Source: Cellulomonas sp. Y8 (GTDB lineage Bacteria; Actinomycetota; Actinomycetes; Actinomycetales; Cellulomonadaceae). Taken from it: DNA of 64,000 bases. The position numbers were made by a program, and so were the translations under genes. Where the stretch lies: assembly GCF_008033115.1 (NCBI RefSeq), contig NZ_CP041203.1, positions 2,046,001 to 2,110,000 of the forward strand. Reading direction: 5' to 3'. How positions within the stretch are numbered: the stretch's first letter is position 1; each line of letters starts with the position of its first letter. The notes beneath the pieces are model-generated. The model was not told the DNA's origin and ran no database searches. It saw only the letters and a program-made list of their open reading frames with translations. Of the stretch, positions 44,618-54,088 are shown one piece after another.

Positions 44618-45591
44618 CCGACGACCTGCTCAGCATCGGGGCGCTCGCGCGGGCGAGCGGCCTGCCCGTGAGCGCCCTGCGGTACTACGACGCCGCCGAC
44701 GTGCTCCGGCCCGCGCACGTCGACCCGGCGACCGGCTACCGGTGGTACACCGCGGCACAGCAGCACACCGCCCGCCTGCTCGCTCGCCTTCGTCAGGCCG
44801 GGCTGCCGGTCGCGGACCTGGTCGCCGTCCTCGCCGCCCCGCACGACGCCACCGACCTGCTGGCCCGGCACCGGCGCCGCCTGGAGGACGACCTCGCGGC
44901 CGCGGGTGCGCACCTCGACGCTGCCGCGGACCTGCTCGCCGAGCCGGGCCGGGGCACGCTCGGCACCGCCGACCTGCTTGCGGCCGTCGCGGCGGTCCGG
45001 CACGCCGTGGGGGCCGACCCCGCGTGGCCCGCGCTCGCGGGTGTCCTCCTGCACCTCGACGGCGCCACCCTGCGCGTCGTCGGCTGTGACCGGTTCCGGC
45101 TCGCGGTCGCGACGGTTCCCGTGCGGGAGCCCTCGGGCCCCGAGGTGCGGGTCGTCGCCACGCTCGACCACCTCGACCGGCTCGCCGCCGCCGCACCGCC
45201 GCCCACCGGGCAGGTCGTGCTCGGCGCCCGATCGCTCGACCTGCTCGGCGTGCCCGGCGACCCCGCCGACGGCGCCTACCCCGACTACGAGCGGGTCCTC
45301 CGGACCGGTACGACCACGGCGGGGGTCGCGACGAGGTCCCTGGTCGCCGCGGCGGCCGAGGCGGACGACCTGGTCGTGCTGCGGCTGGGCGGCGGCCGCG
45401 TGCGGATCGACGCGCCGGGCCCCCGGGACGCGCACGCGTTCTGCCGGACGTTCCTGCTCGACGCCGTGCGGGCGGCCCGTGCCGAGCACCTGACCCTCGC
45501 GCTGGACGACGACGGGTCCCCGCTGGGCGTCTCCCCAGCCGGCCGGCCGGGCGACGTGGGCCTCGTGATGCCGGTGCGTCTGCGCGCGTGA
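44614..45591 (+). CDS. MerR regulator fused to DNA polymerase III beta-clamp-like domain
   Basis: A 325-residue protein. Residues ~1-110 are a MerR HTH plus coiled coil (SIGALARASGLPVSALRYYD, GYRWYTAAQ, then ARHRRRLEDDLAAAGAHLD). Residues ~120-325 resemble DnaN clamp domains: LHLDGATLRVVGCDRFRLAVATVPV, DLLGVPGDPADGAYPDYERVL and a C-terminal GDVGLVMPVRL, the last recalling the PxR end of clamps. This part may sense a ligand or form a ring. It probably activates the upstream MFS gene and itself through the two TTGACC-N19 sites. Confidence 0.85.
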   Translation: MTDDLLSIGALARASGLPVSALRYYDAADVLRPAHVDPATGYRWYTAAQQHTARLLARLRQAGLPVADLVAVLAAPHDATDLLARHRRRLEDDLAAAGAHLDAAADLLAEPGRGTLGTADLLAAVAAVRHAVGADPAWPALAGVLLHLDGATLRVVGCDRFRLAVATVPVREPSGPEVRVVATLDHLDRLAAAAPPPTGQVVLGARSLDLLGVPGDPADGAYPDYERVLRTGTTTAGVATRSLVAAAAEADDLVVLRLGGGRVRIDAPGPRDAHAFCRTFLLDAVRAARAEHLTLALDDDGSPLGVSPAGRPGDVGLVMPVRLRA

Positions 45592-45632
45592 CCAACCGGC
45601 CGGTCCCCGGCTCCCCGCCCTACGGTGGCCCC

Positions 45633-46489
45633 ATGCCCGACGACCCCGCCTCCCGCCCGTTCTCCCAGGTCGACGTCTTCACCGCCGAGCCGTACCGCGG
45701 CAACCCCGTCGCGGTCGTGCACGACGCCGACGGCCTCACCGACGCCCAGATGGCCGCGTTCGCGCGGTGGACGAACCTGTCGGAGACGACGTTCCTGCTC
45801 CGCCCCACCGACCCGGCCGCGGCGGACTACCGGCTGCGCATCTTCACGCCCGGCGGCGAGCTGCCGTTCGCGGGGCACCCGACGCTGGGGTCGTGCCACG
45901 CCTGGCTCGCCGCGGGCGGCCGGCCGGCGCGCGGCGGCACGATCGTCCAGGAGTGCGGCGTCGGGCCGGTCGTCCTGCGCCGCGGCGCGGGCGGTCTGCA
46001 GTTCGCCGCCCCGGCGCCGCGGGAGGACGCGCCGGTCGACGCGGCGACCCTGGACCGCGTGCGCGCCGCCCTGGCCCTGCCCGCGGACGCCGTGGTCGAC
46101 CACCGCCTCCTCGACAACGGCCCGCGGTGGCACGTGCTGCTCCTGGACTCCGCGGACCGCGTCCTCGGCCTGCGCCCGGACTGGGCCGCGATCGAGGGCG
46201 TCGACGTCGGCGTGGTCGGGCCGCACCCCGAGGGCGCGGCGAGACGGCGTTCGAGGTGCGCGGGTTCGCCCCGGGCATGGGGCTCACCGAGGACCCGGTC
46301 ACCGGGAGCCTCAACGCCTCGATCGGGCAGTGGCTCATCCGCACCGGCCGGGCCCCGGAGCGGTACGTCGCGGCGCAGGGCACCGCGCTCGGCCGCGCGG
46401 GCCGGGTCCACGTCGAGCGGGACGCCGAGGGCACGGTGTGGGTCGGCGGCGACACCGTGACGTGCATCGAGGGCACCGTCCGCGACTGA
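45633..46489 (+). pseudogene. PhzF family isomerase/epimerase, frameshifted
   Basis: A PhzF-like protein of ~285 residues: FSQVDVFTAEPYRGNPVAVV at the start (with the family N-terminus), LSETTFLL with the catalytic Glu, FTPGGELPFAGHPTLGS, and late GLTEDPVTGSLNASIG. The frame breaks at 46238-46239: adding one G joins HPEGA to GETAFEVRGF. As given, the first frame reads on out of phase. Function within PhzF is broad (isomerases, epimerases); no phenazine genes here. Leaderless-type start: TACGGT then 6 nt to the ATG. Confidence 0.88.
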
Positions 46490-46553
46490 CCGCGCGGCCC
46501 CGCGAGCCGGCCCCGGCGCGCGGGCCTGCGGCATCGCTGCTTGGCTGGACGGC

Positions 46554-47273
46554 ATGCGGACCACCACGCGGACCCTGACCGTCGCCGCGTGCGCCCTCGC
46601 CCTCGCGGGCTGCACCTCGGCGGACCCGACCACGCAGGACCCGAGCACCACGGCGGCCGAGCCGGCGCCGACGTCGTCCGGGGCGGCCCCGACCGGCGAC
46701 CCGACCGCGCCGGTCGCCACCGACGTCCCGCCGGAGGTCATGCTGCCGGAGACGTCCTGGCAGGGCACCGGACCCGAGGGCCCGCGCGAGGAGTCGGCGG
46801 GCGTCGTCGACTGGCGGCTGCCGGAGTCCTGCGACGCGGGCACGCCGACGGAGGCGATCGCGATGCGCACGGTCGCGCAGGGCTCGGGCGAGGCGGAGTC
46901 GCCGGTCGGGGTGCACCAGGTGGTGCTCCTCCCGGACGCGGACGCCGCGGTGGCCGAGGCCGACCGGCTGACCGCCGCGCTCGCCGCCTGCACCCGGTAC
47001 GCCTCCGTCAGCGCGACCACCTACGTGGTCGAGCAGGTCGAGGTCGGCGCGCAGGGCCTGGGCCTCGCGACCGACTACTACGGCGCGTCCGCGGAGGGCT
47101 CGATCGACGACGCGGTGGGCAGCTACCTGGCGCTCACCCGGCGCGGGCCGGCGATCACGCTCGTCGGGTTCGAGGGCGGCGAGGGCACCATCGCGACGGA
47201 GCGCGCGACCGCGACCGGGCTGGCCCAGGAGGCGTGGGGCCTGCTCTGCGCGTACGACGAGGCCGGCTGCTGA
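46554..47273 (+). CDS. Lipoprotein of unknown function
   Basis: A 239-residue protein with signal peptide and lipobox LAGC (about Cys20), a Thr/Ser/Pro-rich linker, and a soluble domain from about residue 70 (SAGVVDWRLPESCD) with three further Cys (two of them likely a disulfide: ACTRYASV and the terminal AGC). It looks like a PknH-sensor-type or similar extracellular domain, but I do not assign it. Start ATG 7 nt after TTGGCT. Confidence 0.75.
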   Translation: MRTTTRTLTVAACALALAGCTSADPTTQDPSTTAAEPAPTSSGAAPTGDPTAPVATDVPPEVMLPETSWQGTGPEGPREESAGVVDWRLPESCDAGTPTEAIAMRTVAQGSGEAESPVGVHQVVLLPDADAAVAEADRLTAALAACTRYASVSATTYVVEQVEVGAQGLGLATDYYGASAEGSIDDAVGSYLALTRRGPAITLVGFEGGEGTIATERATATGLAQEAWGLLCAYDEAGC

Positions 47274-47283
47274 TCCCGCGCCG

Positions 47284-48318
47284 CTAACCGACCGCGGGCG
47301 GCCGGCACCGCAGCACCTCGAGCGCCGCCCCGGGCGCGGCCTCCAGCCGCAGCGCGCCGGCCGACCACGGCACGAGCACGGTCGACCCGCGACGCACCTC
47401 CGTGCGCGTGCCGCCCGGCTGCACGAGCGCGCCCGCGCCGCCGACGACGACCGCCACCGCGAATCCCGCGTCCCACTCGCCCGAGCCGCGCCACCGCTCG
47501 ACCCGGAAGAACGGCGCGGCGGCGGGCAGCAGGTCGCCGCTGTCGACGACCCGGGCGCCCCGCAGCGCGGCGATCTGGGTCGCCGACCGGCCCCGCCGGT
47601 CGACCGCCGCGAGGGCCGCGTCGAACCCGAGCCCGAGATGCCCCGCGGCGGCCCCGTCGATCGCGAAGCCCGCCCACTCGACGAGGATCGAGAGGTCGGT
47701 CGGCTCCTGGAGCTCGACGACGAACGCCCCGGCGCCGATCGCGTGCGGCAGCCCCGCCGGGACCAGGACCGCGTCTCCCGGCTCCAGGTCCAGCACGTGC
47801 ATCGCCTCGAGCACCGCCGCGGTGTCCTGCTCGTCCACCCACCGGCGCAGCTCCGCCGCGCCGACGTCGCGGCGGAACCCCAGGTGCACCGGCGCGGCGG
47901 TCAGCGCCACCCACGCCTCCGTCTTGCCGTGGGCGAGCCCCAGGTGCCGCGCGGCGAACGGCACGTCGGGGTGCGCGTGCACCGGCAGCCGCTCGCCCGC
48001 GTCGAGGAGCTTGACCAGCAGGCCGACGTCGGCCCCGCGCGCGGCCGCGCGCTCCGGGCCGAGCCAGGCGACGGGGTCGGCCGCGACCGCGTCGGTGAGC
48101 GTCGTGCCGCCGGGCAGCACCGTCAGCCCGACCGCGTCCTCGCCGAACAGCGTCGTCGCCGAGCCGACCCAGTCCTCGGGTACGTGGTCGCCCCCGGCCG
48201 GCGAGCCGGTGGGCCCGCGGAACTCCGCGATCCGCGCGCCTCCCGCGTAGAACCGGTCCGCGGGCTGGTTCGCCGGCAGCACGACCGGCCCGGTGGGCGG
48301 ACCGCCCACCGCGGTCAC
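47284..48318 (-). CDS. manA: Mannose-6-phosphate isomerase (class I)
   Basis: A 344-residue type I phosphomannose isomerase-like cupin. Zinc/active-site segments: LLDAGERLPVHAHPD, LAHGKTEAWVAL, LVPAGLPHAIGAGAFVVELQEPTDLS. It would interconvert an aldose and ketose 6-phosphate or a similar sugar pair. It overlaps the kinase gene upstream by GTGA (48315-48318), so it belongs to the sugar island and may act on its specific sugar rather than on mannose-6-phosphate. The symbol reflects family, not proven substrate. Confidence 0.88.
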   Translation of the reverse strand: MTAVGGPPTGPVVLPANQPADRFYAGGARIAEFRGPTGSPAGGDHVPEDWVGSATTLFGEDAVGLTVLPGGTTLTDAVAADPVAWLGPERAAARGADVGLLVKLLDAGERLPVHAHPDVPFAARHLGLAHGKTEAWVALTAAPVHLGFRRDVGAAELRRWVDEQDTAAVLEAMHVLDLEPGDAVLVPAGLPHAIGAGAFVVELQEPTDLSILVEWAGFAIDGAAAGHLGLGFDAALAAVDRRGRSATQIAALRGARVVDSGDLLPAAAPFFRVERWRGSGEWDAGFAVAVVVGGAGALVQPGGTRTEVRRGSTVLVPWSAGALRLEAAPGAALEVLRCRPPAVG

Positions 48319-49513
48319 CGGCCCGCCAGGGCCGCGAGGAACCCGCCCACGAAGGTGTCGCCCAGCCCGATCGTCGTCGGGCGCGGCACGTCCAGCGCGT
48401 ACGCGGGCTCGCACGCCACCGCGCCGGCCGCCGCGCCCGCGACCGCCTCGACCTCCGCCGCGAACCGGGCGCCCAGCGGCCCCGGCTCGCGCGCGCCCGT
48501 CGCGGCGTAGTCGTCGACCGTGAAGTCGTCGCCGTGCAGGTACCGGGTGCTCGCCATCGTGATGCCGCCGCGCAGCGCCGCGCGCAGGTCCCCGGCGCCC
48601 GGCCCGGCCGCCAGGGCCCAGTACTTGGTGTGCACGACGAGGGTGCGCGCGGGCACCGCGGCCCGCAGGTCGACGAGCGCCTTCGCGACGTCCGCCGCGT
48701 CCAGCAGGTCGACGGACCGGCCGATCCAGGCCTGCAGCTCGTCCTCGTTCATCGCCCAGGCGTCGACCCGGCCGGCGAGGGCGTCCCGCACGTCGCCGCG
48801 CAGGGCGGGCACGTGGTACCCGGCGTCCTCGAAGTAGGCGAACGACCCCGGCGCGCGGCCGTCGAGCGCCGCGGCGACGGTCGCGAGCCGGTCGACCAGC
48901 AGCGCGCGGTCCTGGATCACGTTGAACCCCGACACCAGCGTCACGTCGGCGTCCGCCACCGCGCTGCCCAGCCCCGGGTGCAGCACGAGCTCCCGGTTCG
49001 GCGGGTCGTTGACGTAGATGAGCCGGTTCGGGTGTGCGGCGACCACGTCCTCGCCGGCCACCCGCACGGGCGACGCCGCGGGGTCTGCACGATCAGGTGC
49101 GGGTCGGTGGTGTCCCGGTCCGCCGAGCACAGGTAGGTCGTCGACGCCGGCAGCAGCCGCCGGACGTCGTCGTCGATGCTGACGAGGTGCACCAGGGCCG
49201 GCAGGTCGCGCACCCGGTCCATCGCGATGGCGGCGCGCACGCAGGTGCCGCCCAGGGTCACGCGGCGCTCGAACCGACGGGCGAATGCCTCGACGATCTC
49301 CGAGGACGCCACGAACCGCTCCCCCCCGACACCGTCCCGGACGAACCCGAGCAGCGACCGCAGCAGGTCCCGCTCGCTGAGGATCGGCACCCCGGCGTCG
49401 AGCTCGTCGGCCCGCAGGCCCCACTCTGCCGCCAGCCGGGTCAGCGTCGCGGGGTCCCAGTCGATCTCGTAGTCGACGGTCCCCCCGAGCCCGAGGACGT
49501 AGCGCGTGCCCAT
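48315..49513 (-). pseudogene. ADP-dependent phosphofructokinase/glucokinase-family sugar kinase, frameshifted
   Basis: A ~399-residue kinase of the ADP-dependent PFK/GK family (ribokinase fold). N-terminus RYVLGLGGTVDYEIDWDP; middle LGGTCVRAA; LVSGFNVIQDRA; NxxE-like MNEDELQ; and the C-terminal GLGDTFVGGF with the catalytic Asp. The frame breaks at the G4 run 49080-49083; adding one base gives LIVQTPAASPVRVAGED without a gap. Most studied members are archaeal, so a bacterial one inside a sugar island is notable. ATG with GAAGGAG upstream. It overlaps manA by 4 bp. Phosphoryl donor and sugar untested. Confidence 0.85.
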
Positions 49514-49594
49514 CTGCCGCTCCTTCGCGGTCCGTGCGGTTGTGCGGTGCTGCGGTGCCAGCAGCCGCCGGCGGCGCTGCTCGTGGTGGTGCAG

Positions 49595-49630
49595 CCCGGT
49601 CCGGGCCGGGGTGAACCGACCCGGACCGGG
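49595..49630 (-). terminator. Hairpin after aldolase gene
   Basis: CCCGGTCCGGG (49595-49605) pairs perfectly with CCCGGACCGGG (49620-49630), 14-nt loop, 18 bp past the aldolase stop. It separates the import/aldolase genes from the kinase-isomerase pair and may reduce read-through. Confidence 0.7.
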
Positions 49631-49648
49631 GCGTCCGTGGCGCCGACC

Positions 49649-50515
49649 TCAGTACAGGTCGGCCTTGCCCGCGGCGTCGAACAGCTCGATCTTCTGCGCA
49701 GCGACGGCGTTCATGGCCTCGATGGCCGGCGGCTGGATCGTGTTCGGCTCGCGCAGGGTGAGGTCGGCGAGGACCTCGCGCATCCGGTCGTGGTACGCGA
49801 CCTTGATGTCGCTGGAGATGTTGATCTTGTTCACGCCGAGCTTCACCGCGCGGCCGATCTCGTCGTCCGGGTTGCCCGACCCGCCGTGCAGCACGAGCGG
49901 GATGGGCAGCCGGGACTTGATCTCGGTCAGCAGGTCCAGCTTGAGCTCCGGGGTGAGGCCCTTCGGGTACAGGCCGTGCGCCGTGCCGATCGCGACGGCG
50001 AGGCTGTCGACGCCGGTGCGCCGCACGAAGTCGACGGCCTGGTCCGGGTCGGTGTAGATGATGTCCGACACCGCGACACCCGCCTCGGCCTGCTCGTCGA
50101 GCTTGCCGATCGTGCCGAGCTCGCCCTCGACCGAGACGCCCACGGCGTGCGCGGCCTCGACGACCTTGGCGGTCAGCGCGACGTTCTCCTCGTACGGGAG
50201 CATCGAGCCGTCGATCATCACCGAGGTGAAGCCGATCTGGAACGCCCGGAGCATCTGCTCGTAGGTGCCGCCGTGGTCCCAGTGGATCGTCACCGGCACG
50301 GTCGCCTTGTGCGCCCGCTGGATCAGCGCGGGCAGGACGTCGTGGCCGATGTGGCTGACCTCGTCGGGGTGGATCGCCACGATCAGCGGCGCGCGCCGCT
50401 GCTCCGAGACGTCGACGATGCCGTTGAACATCGCGTAGTCGCTGATGTTGAACGCCGGCACCGCGAAGCTGTGCTCGTTCGCGACGGCCAGCAGGTCCGC
50501 GCCGTTCATCAACAT
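49649..50515 (-). CDS. Class II ketose-bisphosphate aldolase
   Basis: A 288-residue zinc aldolase (fructose/tagatose-bisphosphate family): AVPAFNISDYAMFNGIV, VTIHWDHGGTYE (zinc His/Asp segment), VSVEGELGTIGKLDE, GTAHGLYPKG, LVLHGGSGNPDDEI, VNKINISSDI. It would cleave a ketose-1,6-bisphosphate to dihydroxyacetone phosphate and an aldehyde. Its place after the importer and before the kinase and isomerase suggests the last step of the sugar route. GAGGAG precedes the ATG. Confidence 0.94.
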   Translation of the reverse strand: MLMNGADLLAVANEHSFAVPAFNISDYAMFNGIVDVSEQRRAPLIVAIHPDEVSHIGHDVLPALIQRAHKATVPVTIHWDHGGTYEQMLRAFQIGFTSVMIDGSMLPYEENVALTAKVVEAAHAVGVSVEGELGTIGKLDEQAEAGVAVSDIIYTDPDQAVDFVRRTGVDSLAVAIGTAHGLYPKGLTPELKLDLLTEIKSRLPIPLVLHGGSGNPDDEIGRAVKLGVNKINISSDIKVAYHDRMREVLADLTLREPNTIQPPAIEAMNAVAAQKIELFDAAGKADLY

Positions 50516-50573
50516 GGGGTGACTCCTCTTTCGTGTCGGGTCGTGCGTCGTTGCCGTGCCGTGGCCGAGGTCG

Positions 50574-51458
50574 TCAGACCTTGACCGCCCCTGCAGTCAT
50601 CCCACCGATGAAGTACCGCTGGAAGAACAGGAAGAGAATGAGGACGGGAATGCACCCGAGAATGCTCATCGCCATCATCTCGTTCCAGTTGTACGAGTGC
50701 TGGCCCATGAGGAGCTGGATGCCGATCGGGACGGTCCGCATGTCCTCGGTGCGGGTGAGCGTCAGCGCGAACAGGAACTCGTTCCACGCGATCATGAAGG
50801 TGTAGATCCCGACGGAGACCAGGCCGGGCACCGAGATGGGGACGAGGATGCGCCACAGGGCGGTGAGCGGCCCGGCGCCGTCGACCTTGACGGCCTCGTC
50901 GAGCTCCCGCGGCAAGGTGTTGAAGTAGCCGGTCATCATGATGATCGCGTAGGGCAGCGTGAACACCATGTACGTGAGGATCAGGCCGGGGTAGGTGTTG
51001 TAGAGCCGCAGCGCCACCACCAGGCCGAAGTACGGGATCAGCAGCGTGATGGGCGGAACTGCCTGGACGCTGACGATCACGACGTTGATGACCTTCTTGC
51101 CGCGGAACTCGTAGCGGCTGAACGCGTAGGCCGCGAGCACCGCGACGAGCAGCGTCAGCAGCGTCACCGCGCCTGCCACGAGGTAGGAGTTCCCGAAGAA
51201 CCGGAGCTTGACCGGGTCCGTGAGGATCGACGTGTAGGCGTCGAACGAGAACCCCTCGGTGATCAGCCGCGGCGGGGACGCGAAGATCTCCGGGTTCGCC
51301 TTGAACGAGCTCGACAGCATCCAGAGCACCGGCAGGCCGGCGAACAGCGCGCCGAGCGTCAGCGCGAGGAGCACCAGCGCCTTCTGGCCGGTCTTGGCGG
51401 GCGGGCGGCGCAGCTCGCCCGAGCCGGTGCGGACGGGGGTCGGGGTCAGGGTCGCCAT
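50574..51458 (-). CDS. Carbohydrate ABC transporter permease, MalG type
   Basis: A 294-residue permease with six helices and the EAA loop DEAVKVDGAGPLTALWRILVP near the C-terminal third. The N-terminus is cytoplasmic and Pro/Thr-rich. The ATG at 51458 is 1 nt past the MalF stop; an overlapping GTG at 51467 is the alternative. No ATPase gene lies in the cluster, so a shared MsiK-type ATPase elsewhere probably drives it. Confidence 0.93.
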   Translation of the reverse strand: MATLTPTPVRTGSGELRRPPAKTGQKALVLLALTLGALFAGLPVLWMLSSSFKANPEIFASPPRLITEGFSFDAYTSILTDPVKLRFFGNSYLVAGAVTLLTLLVAVLAAYAFSRYEFRGKKVINVVIVSVQAVPPITLLIPYFGLVVALRLYNTYPGLILTYMVFTLPYAIIMMTGYFNTLPRELDEAVKVDGAGPLTALWRILVPISVPGLVSVGIYTFMIAWNEFLFALTLTRTEDMRTVPIGIQLLMGQHSYNWNEMMAMSILGCIPVLILFLFFQRYFIGGMTAGAVKV

Positions 51459-51459
51459 G

Positions 51460-52443
51460 TCAGTCACGCGCCTTCTGGTGCCGGACGTAGAAGAATGCGA
51501 GGACCATCGACAGCAGCAGCACGACCACCGCGGACGCGGACGCCACCGAGAACTCGTAGCGGCTGAACGCGAGCTTGTAGGTGAAGGTGCTGAGCATCTC
51601 GGTCGCGTTGATCGGCCCGCCGCCCGTGGTCATCCAGATCAGCGCGAACTGCTGCGTGGTCCAGATGAAGTCCAGCAGCGCCATCGAGATGATGATCGGG
51701 CGCAGCTGCGGGAGGGTGACGTTCCGGAACTGCTGGAACGGCGTGGCCCCGTCCACCCGGGCGGCCTCGTACAGGTCCTTCGGGATGCCCTGCAGGCCGG
51801 CCAGCAGGCTGATCATGAAGAACGGGTAGCCGGACCAGATGTTGATGAACGTCACCGCGGCGAGCGCGGTGCTCGGGTCGGCCAGCCACTCGGTCTGGCC
51901 GCCTGTGATCCCGAGCGAGCCGAGCAGGTAGTTGACGACGCCGTTCGGGTTGAGCAGCAGCCGCCAGAGCACCGCGATGATCGCCACCGTGAACAGCCAC
52001 GGCAGGACGTAGATCACGCGGAAGAAGGCCTTGGTGCGGTGGCTCAGCAGCGGGGTGTTGAGCAGCATCGCGAAGCCGAGGCCGATCGCGAAGTGCGCCA
52101 CCACGCTGGAGACGGTGAACACGAGGGTGTTGCGGACCGCGGTGAAGAACACCGGGTCGGTGAGCACCTCGGCGTAGTTGGCGAACCCGACGAACGCCGA
52201 GTTCTTGGTCGTGATCACGCCGTCCAGCAGCGAGTACCAGATCACCATGACGATCGGCGTGAGCATGAGGATCGCCATCAGGACGCCGGTCGGCGTCAGG
52301 AACCCGTAGGGCGTGAGCCGACGCTTCAGCCGGTCCCAGCCGGAGCGGGCGGGCGGCTGCTCGGCCGGGGCCGCGCGGTCCGGCCCCGGCGAGCCGCCGG
52401 CGGTGGGAGCGACCACGGGCCGCTCGACGTGCGAGGTGAACAC
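51460..52443 (-). CDS. Carbohydrate ABC transporter permease, MalF type
   Basis: A 327-residue permease. After a ~40-residue cytoplasmic tail the helices start at PYGFLTPTGVLMAILMLTPI; the EAA loop is YEAARVDGATPFQQFRNVTLP. It partners the MalG-type gene downstream. AAGGAGGA precedes the GTG. Part of the sugar island importer. Confidence 0.93.
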   Translation of the reverse strand: MFTSHVERPVVAPTAGGSPGPDRAAPAEQPPARSGWDRLKRRLTPYGFLTPTGVLMAILMLTPIVMVIWYSLLDGVITTKNSAFVGFANYAEVLTDPVFFTAVRNTLVFTVSSVVAHFAIGLGFAMLLNTPLLSHRTKAFFRVIYVLPWLFTVAIIAVLWRLLLNPNGVVNYLLGSLGITGGQTEWLADPSTALAAVTFINIWSGYPFFMISLLAGLQGIPKDLYEAARVDGATPFQQFRNVTLPQLRPIIISMALLDFIWTTQQFALIWMTTGGGPINATEMLSTFTYKLAFSRYEFSVASASAVVVLLLSMVLAFFYVRHQKARD

Positions 52444-52521
52444 TCTCGGTCCTCCTTGACCGGGGGGACCACGCCGGGCGGGTTCAGGGGTCCCCGCCCG
52501 GCGCGGTCGCTCGGGGGTCGG

Positions 52522-53817
52522 TCAGAACTCGCTCTCCCACTGCTCCTGCGCAGCGGCGAGCGCGTCGTCGACGCTCTGGTCGCCGTTCAGGCTCTTCTGC
52601 AGCTGCTCGCCGAGCTGCCGCATCAGCTCCTCGGCGACGGGCAGGCCGGTGAACTCGTTGGCCGGGTAGCCGTCCTGGTAGATCTCGAACGCCGTCGCGA
52701 ACAGCTCGTTGTCCTCGACGAAGTCCGGCACGGACTCCGTGTTGCCCGGGAACGCGTTCGCGATCGACGACAGCTCCGCGTTGGTCTCCTCGCTCATGAG
52801 GAACTCGACCAGCTTCATCGCCTCGGCCTTGTGCTCCGAGTTCTCGGCGACGCCGATGCCCCACGAGGCGTAGGGGATGCCGCGCTCACCCGTGTACCCG
52901 TCCTCGGCCGGGATCGCGGAGATCGAGAACTGCAGGTCGGGGTTGGCCTCCTGGATCGTGGTCACGTGGGCCAGGGAGTCGATCATCATGCCGACCCGGC
53001 CGTTCGTGAACTCCTCGACCTTGTCCTGCTCCTTCATCGTGAAGGAGCCCGGCGCGACGACCCCCGCGTCCCAGAGGTCGGCGACGAACTGCACACCGCT
53101 CTCGACGTCGGGGTTGTCGGCCAGCGCGGGCTGGCCGTCGTCGAGCATCGAGCCGCCCGACGCCCAGACCCACGACATGACGTCGTTCTGCACGCCGTTC
53201 GGGGCCTCCAGCGACAGCGGCAGCACCCAGCCGTACGTGTTGTCCCCCAGGGCGGTGATGCCCTCGGCCGCGTCCTGGAACTCGGTGCGGGTGCTCGGCG
53301 GCGCGTCCACGCCGGCCTGGGCGAGCAGGTCGTCGTTCGTGAACATCGGGTACACGAAGTTCACGACCGGGATCATGTAGGTCGAGCCGTCCACCTGGAC
53401 CTGGCTGACGAGCTGTCCGTCGTCGAACCCGTCGTCCGCCATCAGGGCGGACAGGTCGGCGATCGCGCCCTGCTTCGCGAAGTCGTTGACCCAGGCGCCG
53501 TCCAGGCCGACCACGTCCGACATCGTGCCGGCCGCGGCGCCGGCGAGGACCTGCTCCTTGGTCGACGCGTACGGGCCGCTCAGCAGCTCGACGGTGATGC
53601 CGGGGTTCTCGTCCTCGAACTTGTCCATCAGCTCGCGGAACGCGCCGTCGGGCAGCTCGGGCTCCCACCACTGCGCGAACTCGAGCGTGACGTGACCGCC
53701 CTCCGACCCGCCACCGACCGCGGCGTCGCCACCGCTGCCGCACGCGGTCAGGACCAGGGCCGAGGCCCCGGCGATGGCCGCGGCACTGAGGTACCGCATC
53801 CGAGCTCCGTTGCTCAT
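52522..53817 (-). CDS. Extracellular sugar-binding lipoprotein
   Basis: A 431-residue SBP_bac_1 family protein with signal peptide and lipobox LTAC (about Cys26), then EFAQWWEPELPDGAFREL and the family's DVVGLDGAWVNDFAKQGAIADL. It binds the sugar that defines this island. First gene of the minus-strand operon; GGAGGG precedes the ATG. Direct repeats at 53853-53897 lie upstream and are likely DeoR targets. Confidence 0.93.
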   Translation of the reverse strand: MSNGARMRYLSAAAIAGASALVLTACGSGGDAAVGGGSEGGHVTLEFAQWWEPELPDGAFRELMDKFEDENPGITVELLSGPYASTKEQVLAGAAAGTMSDVVGLDGAWVNDFAKQGAIADLSALMADDGFDDGQLVSQVQVDGSTYMIPVVNFVYPMFTNDDLLAQAGVDAPPSTRTEFQDAAEGITALGDNTYGWVLPLSLEAPNGVQNDVMSWVWASGGSMLDDGQPALADNPDVESGVQFVADLWDAGVVAPGSFTMKEQDKVEEFTNGRVGMMIDSLAHVTTIQEANPDLQFSISAIPAEDGYTGERGIPYASWGIGVAENSEHKAEAMKLVEFLMSEETNAELSSIANAFPGNTESVPDFVEDNELFATAFEIYQDGYPANEFTGLPVAEELMRQLGEQLQKSLNGDQSVDDALAAAQEQWESEF

Positions 53818-53852
53818 GACTCTCCCTCCGGGATGCCGCTTTGTGCGGCTGA

Positions 53853-53897
53853 GTGCGCTTCTCTGCGTGTTTGAGCACGCTAGTGCGGGTCTCTGCG
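53853..53897. promoter_or_regulatory. Direct repeats, candidate DeoR operator
   Basis: GTGCGCTTCTCTGCG (53853-53867) and GTGCGGGTCTCTGCG (53883-53897), 13 of 15 identical, 30 bp apart (about three helical turns). A looser copy, GTGCTAGAAGTTTCTGC (54073-54089), overlaps the start of the DeoR gene. Repeats at helical spacing fit DeoR-family binding. Confidence 0.6.
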
Positions 53898-54088
53898 GTC
53901 GTCAAGGGCGGATCCCCGCGCGTTATCGCACCGAGACCTGACGACACCGTCCCACGGTCATGCCCGTCGTACCGGGCGATCGCGGGGCAAACCGGTCGCG
54001 AGCAGCCGCGACGGCACGATGCGCGACCATGCGGTAGGTATCCGCGACTTCCTGCGAGAGCACGCGGTTTTGTGCTAGAAGTTTCTGC

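Noticed and set aside
45633..46489. Two separate PhzF-related genes
   Set aside because: The halves are complementary parts of one domain and join perfectly with a one-base change.
49514..49648. A riboswitch in the gap between aldolase and kinase genes
   Set aside because: Only a simple perfect hairpin, read as a terminator, is visible; no conserved aptamer core.
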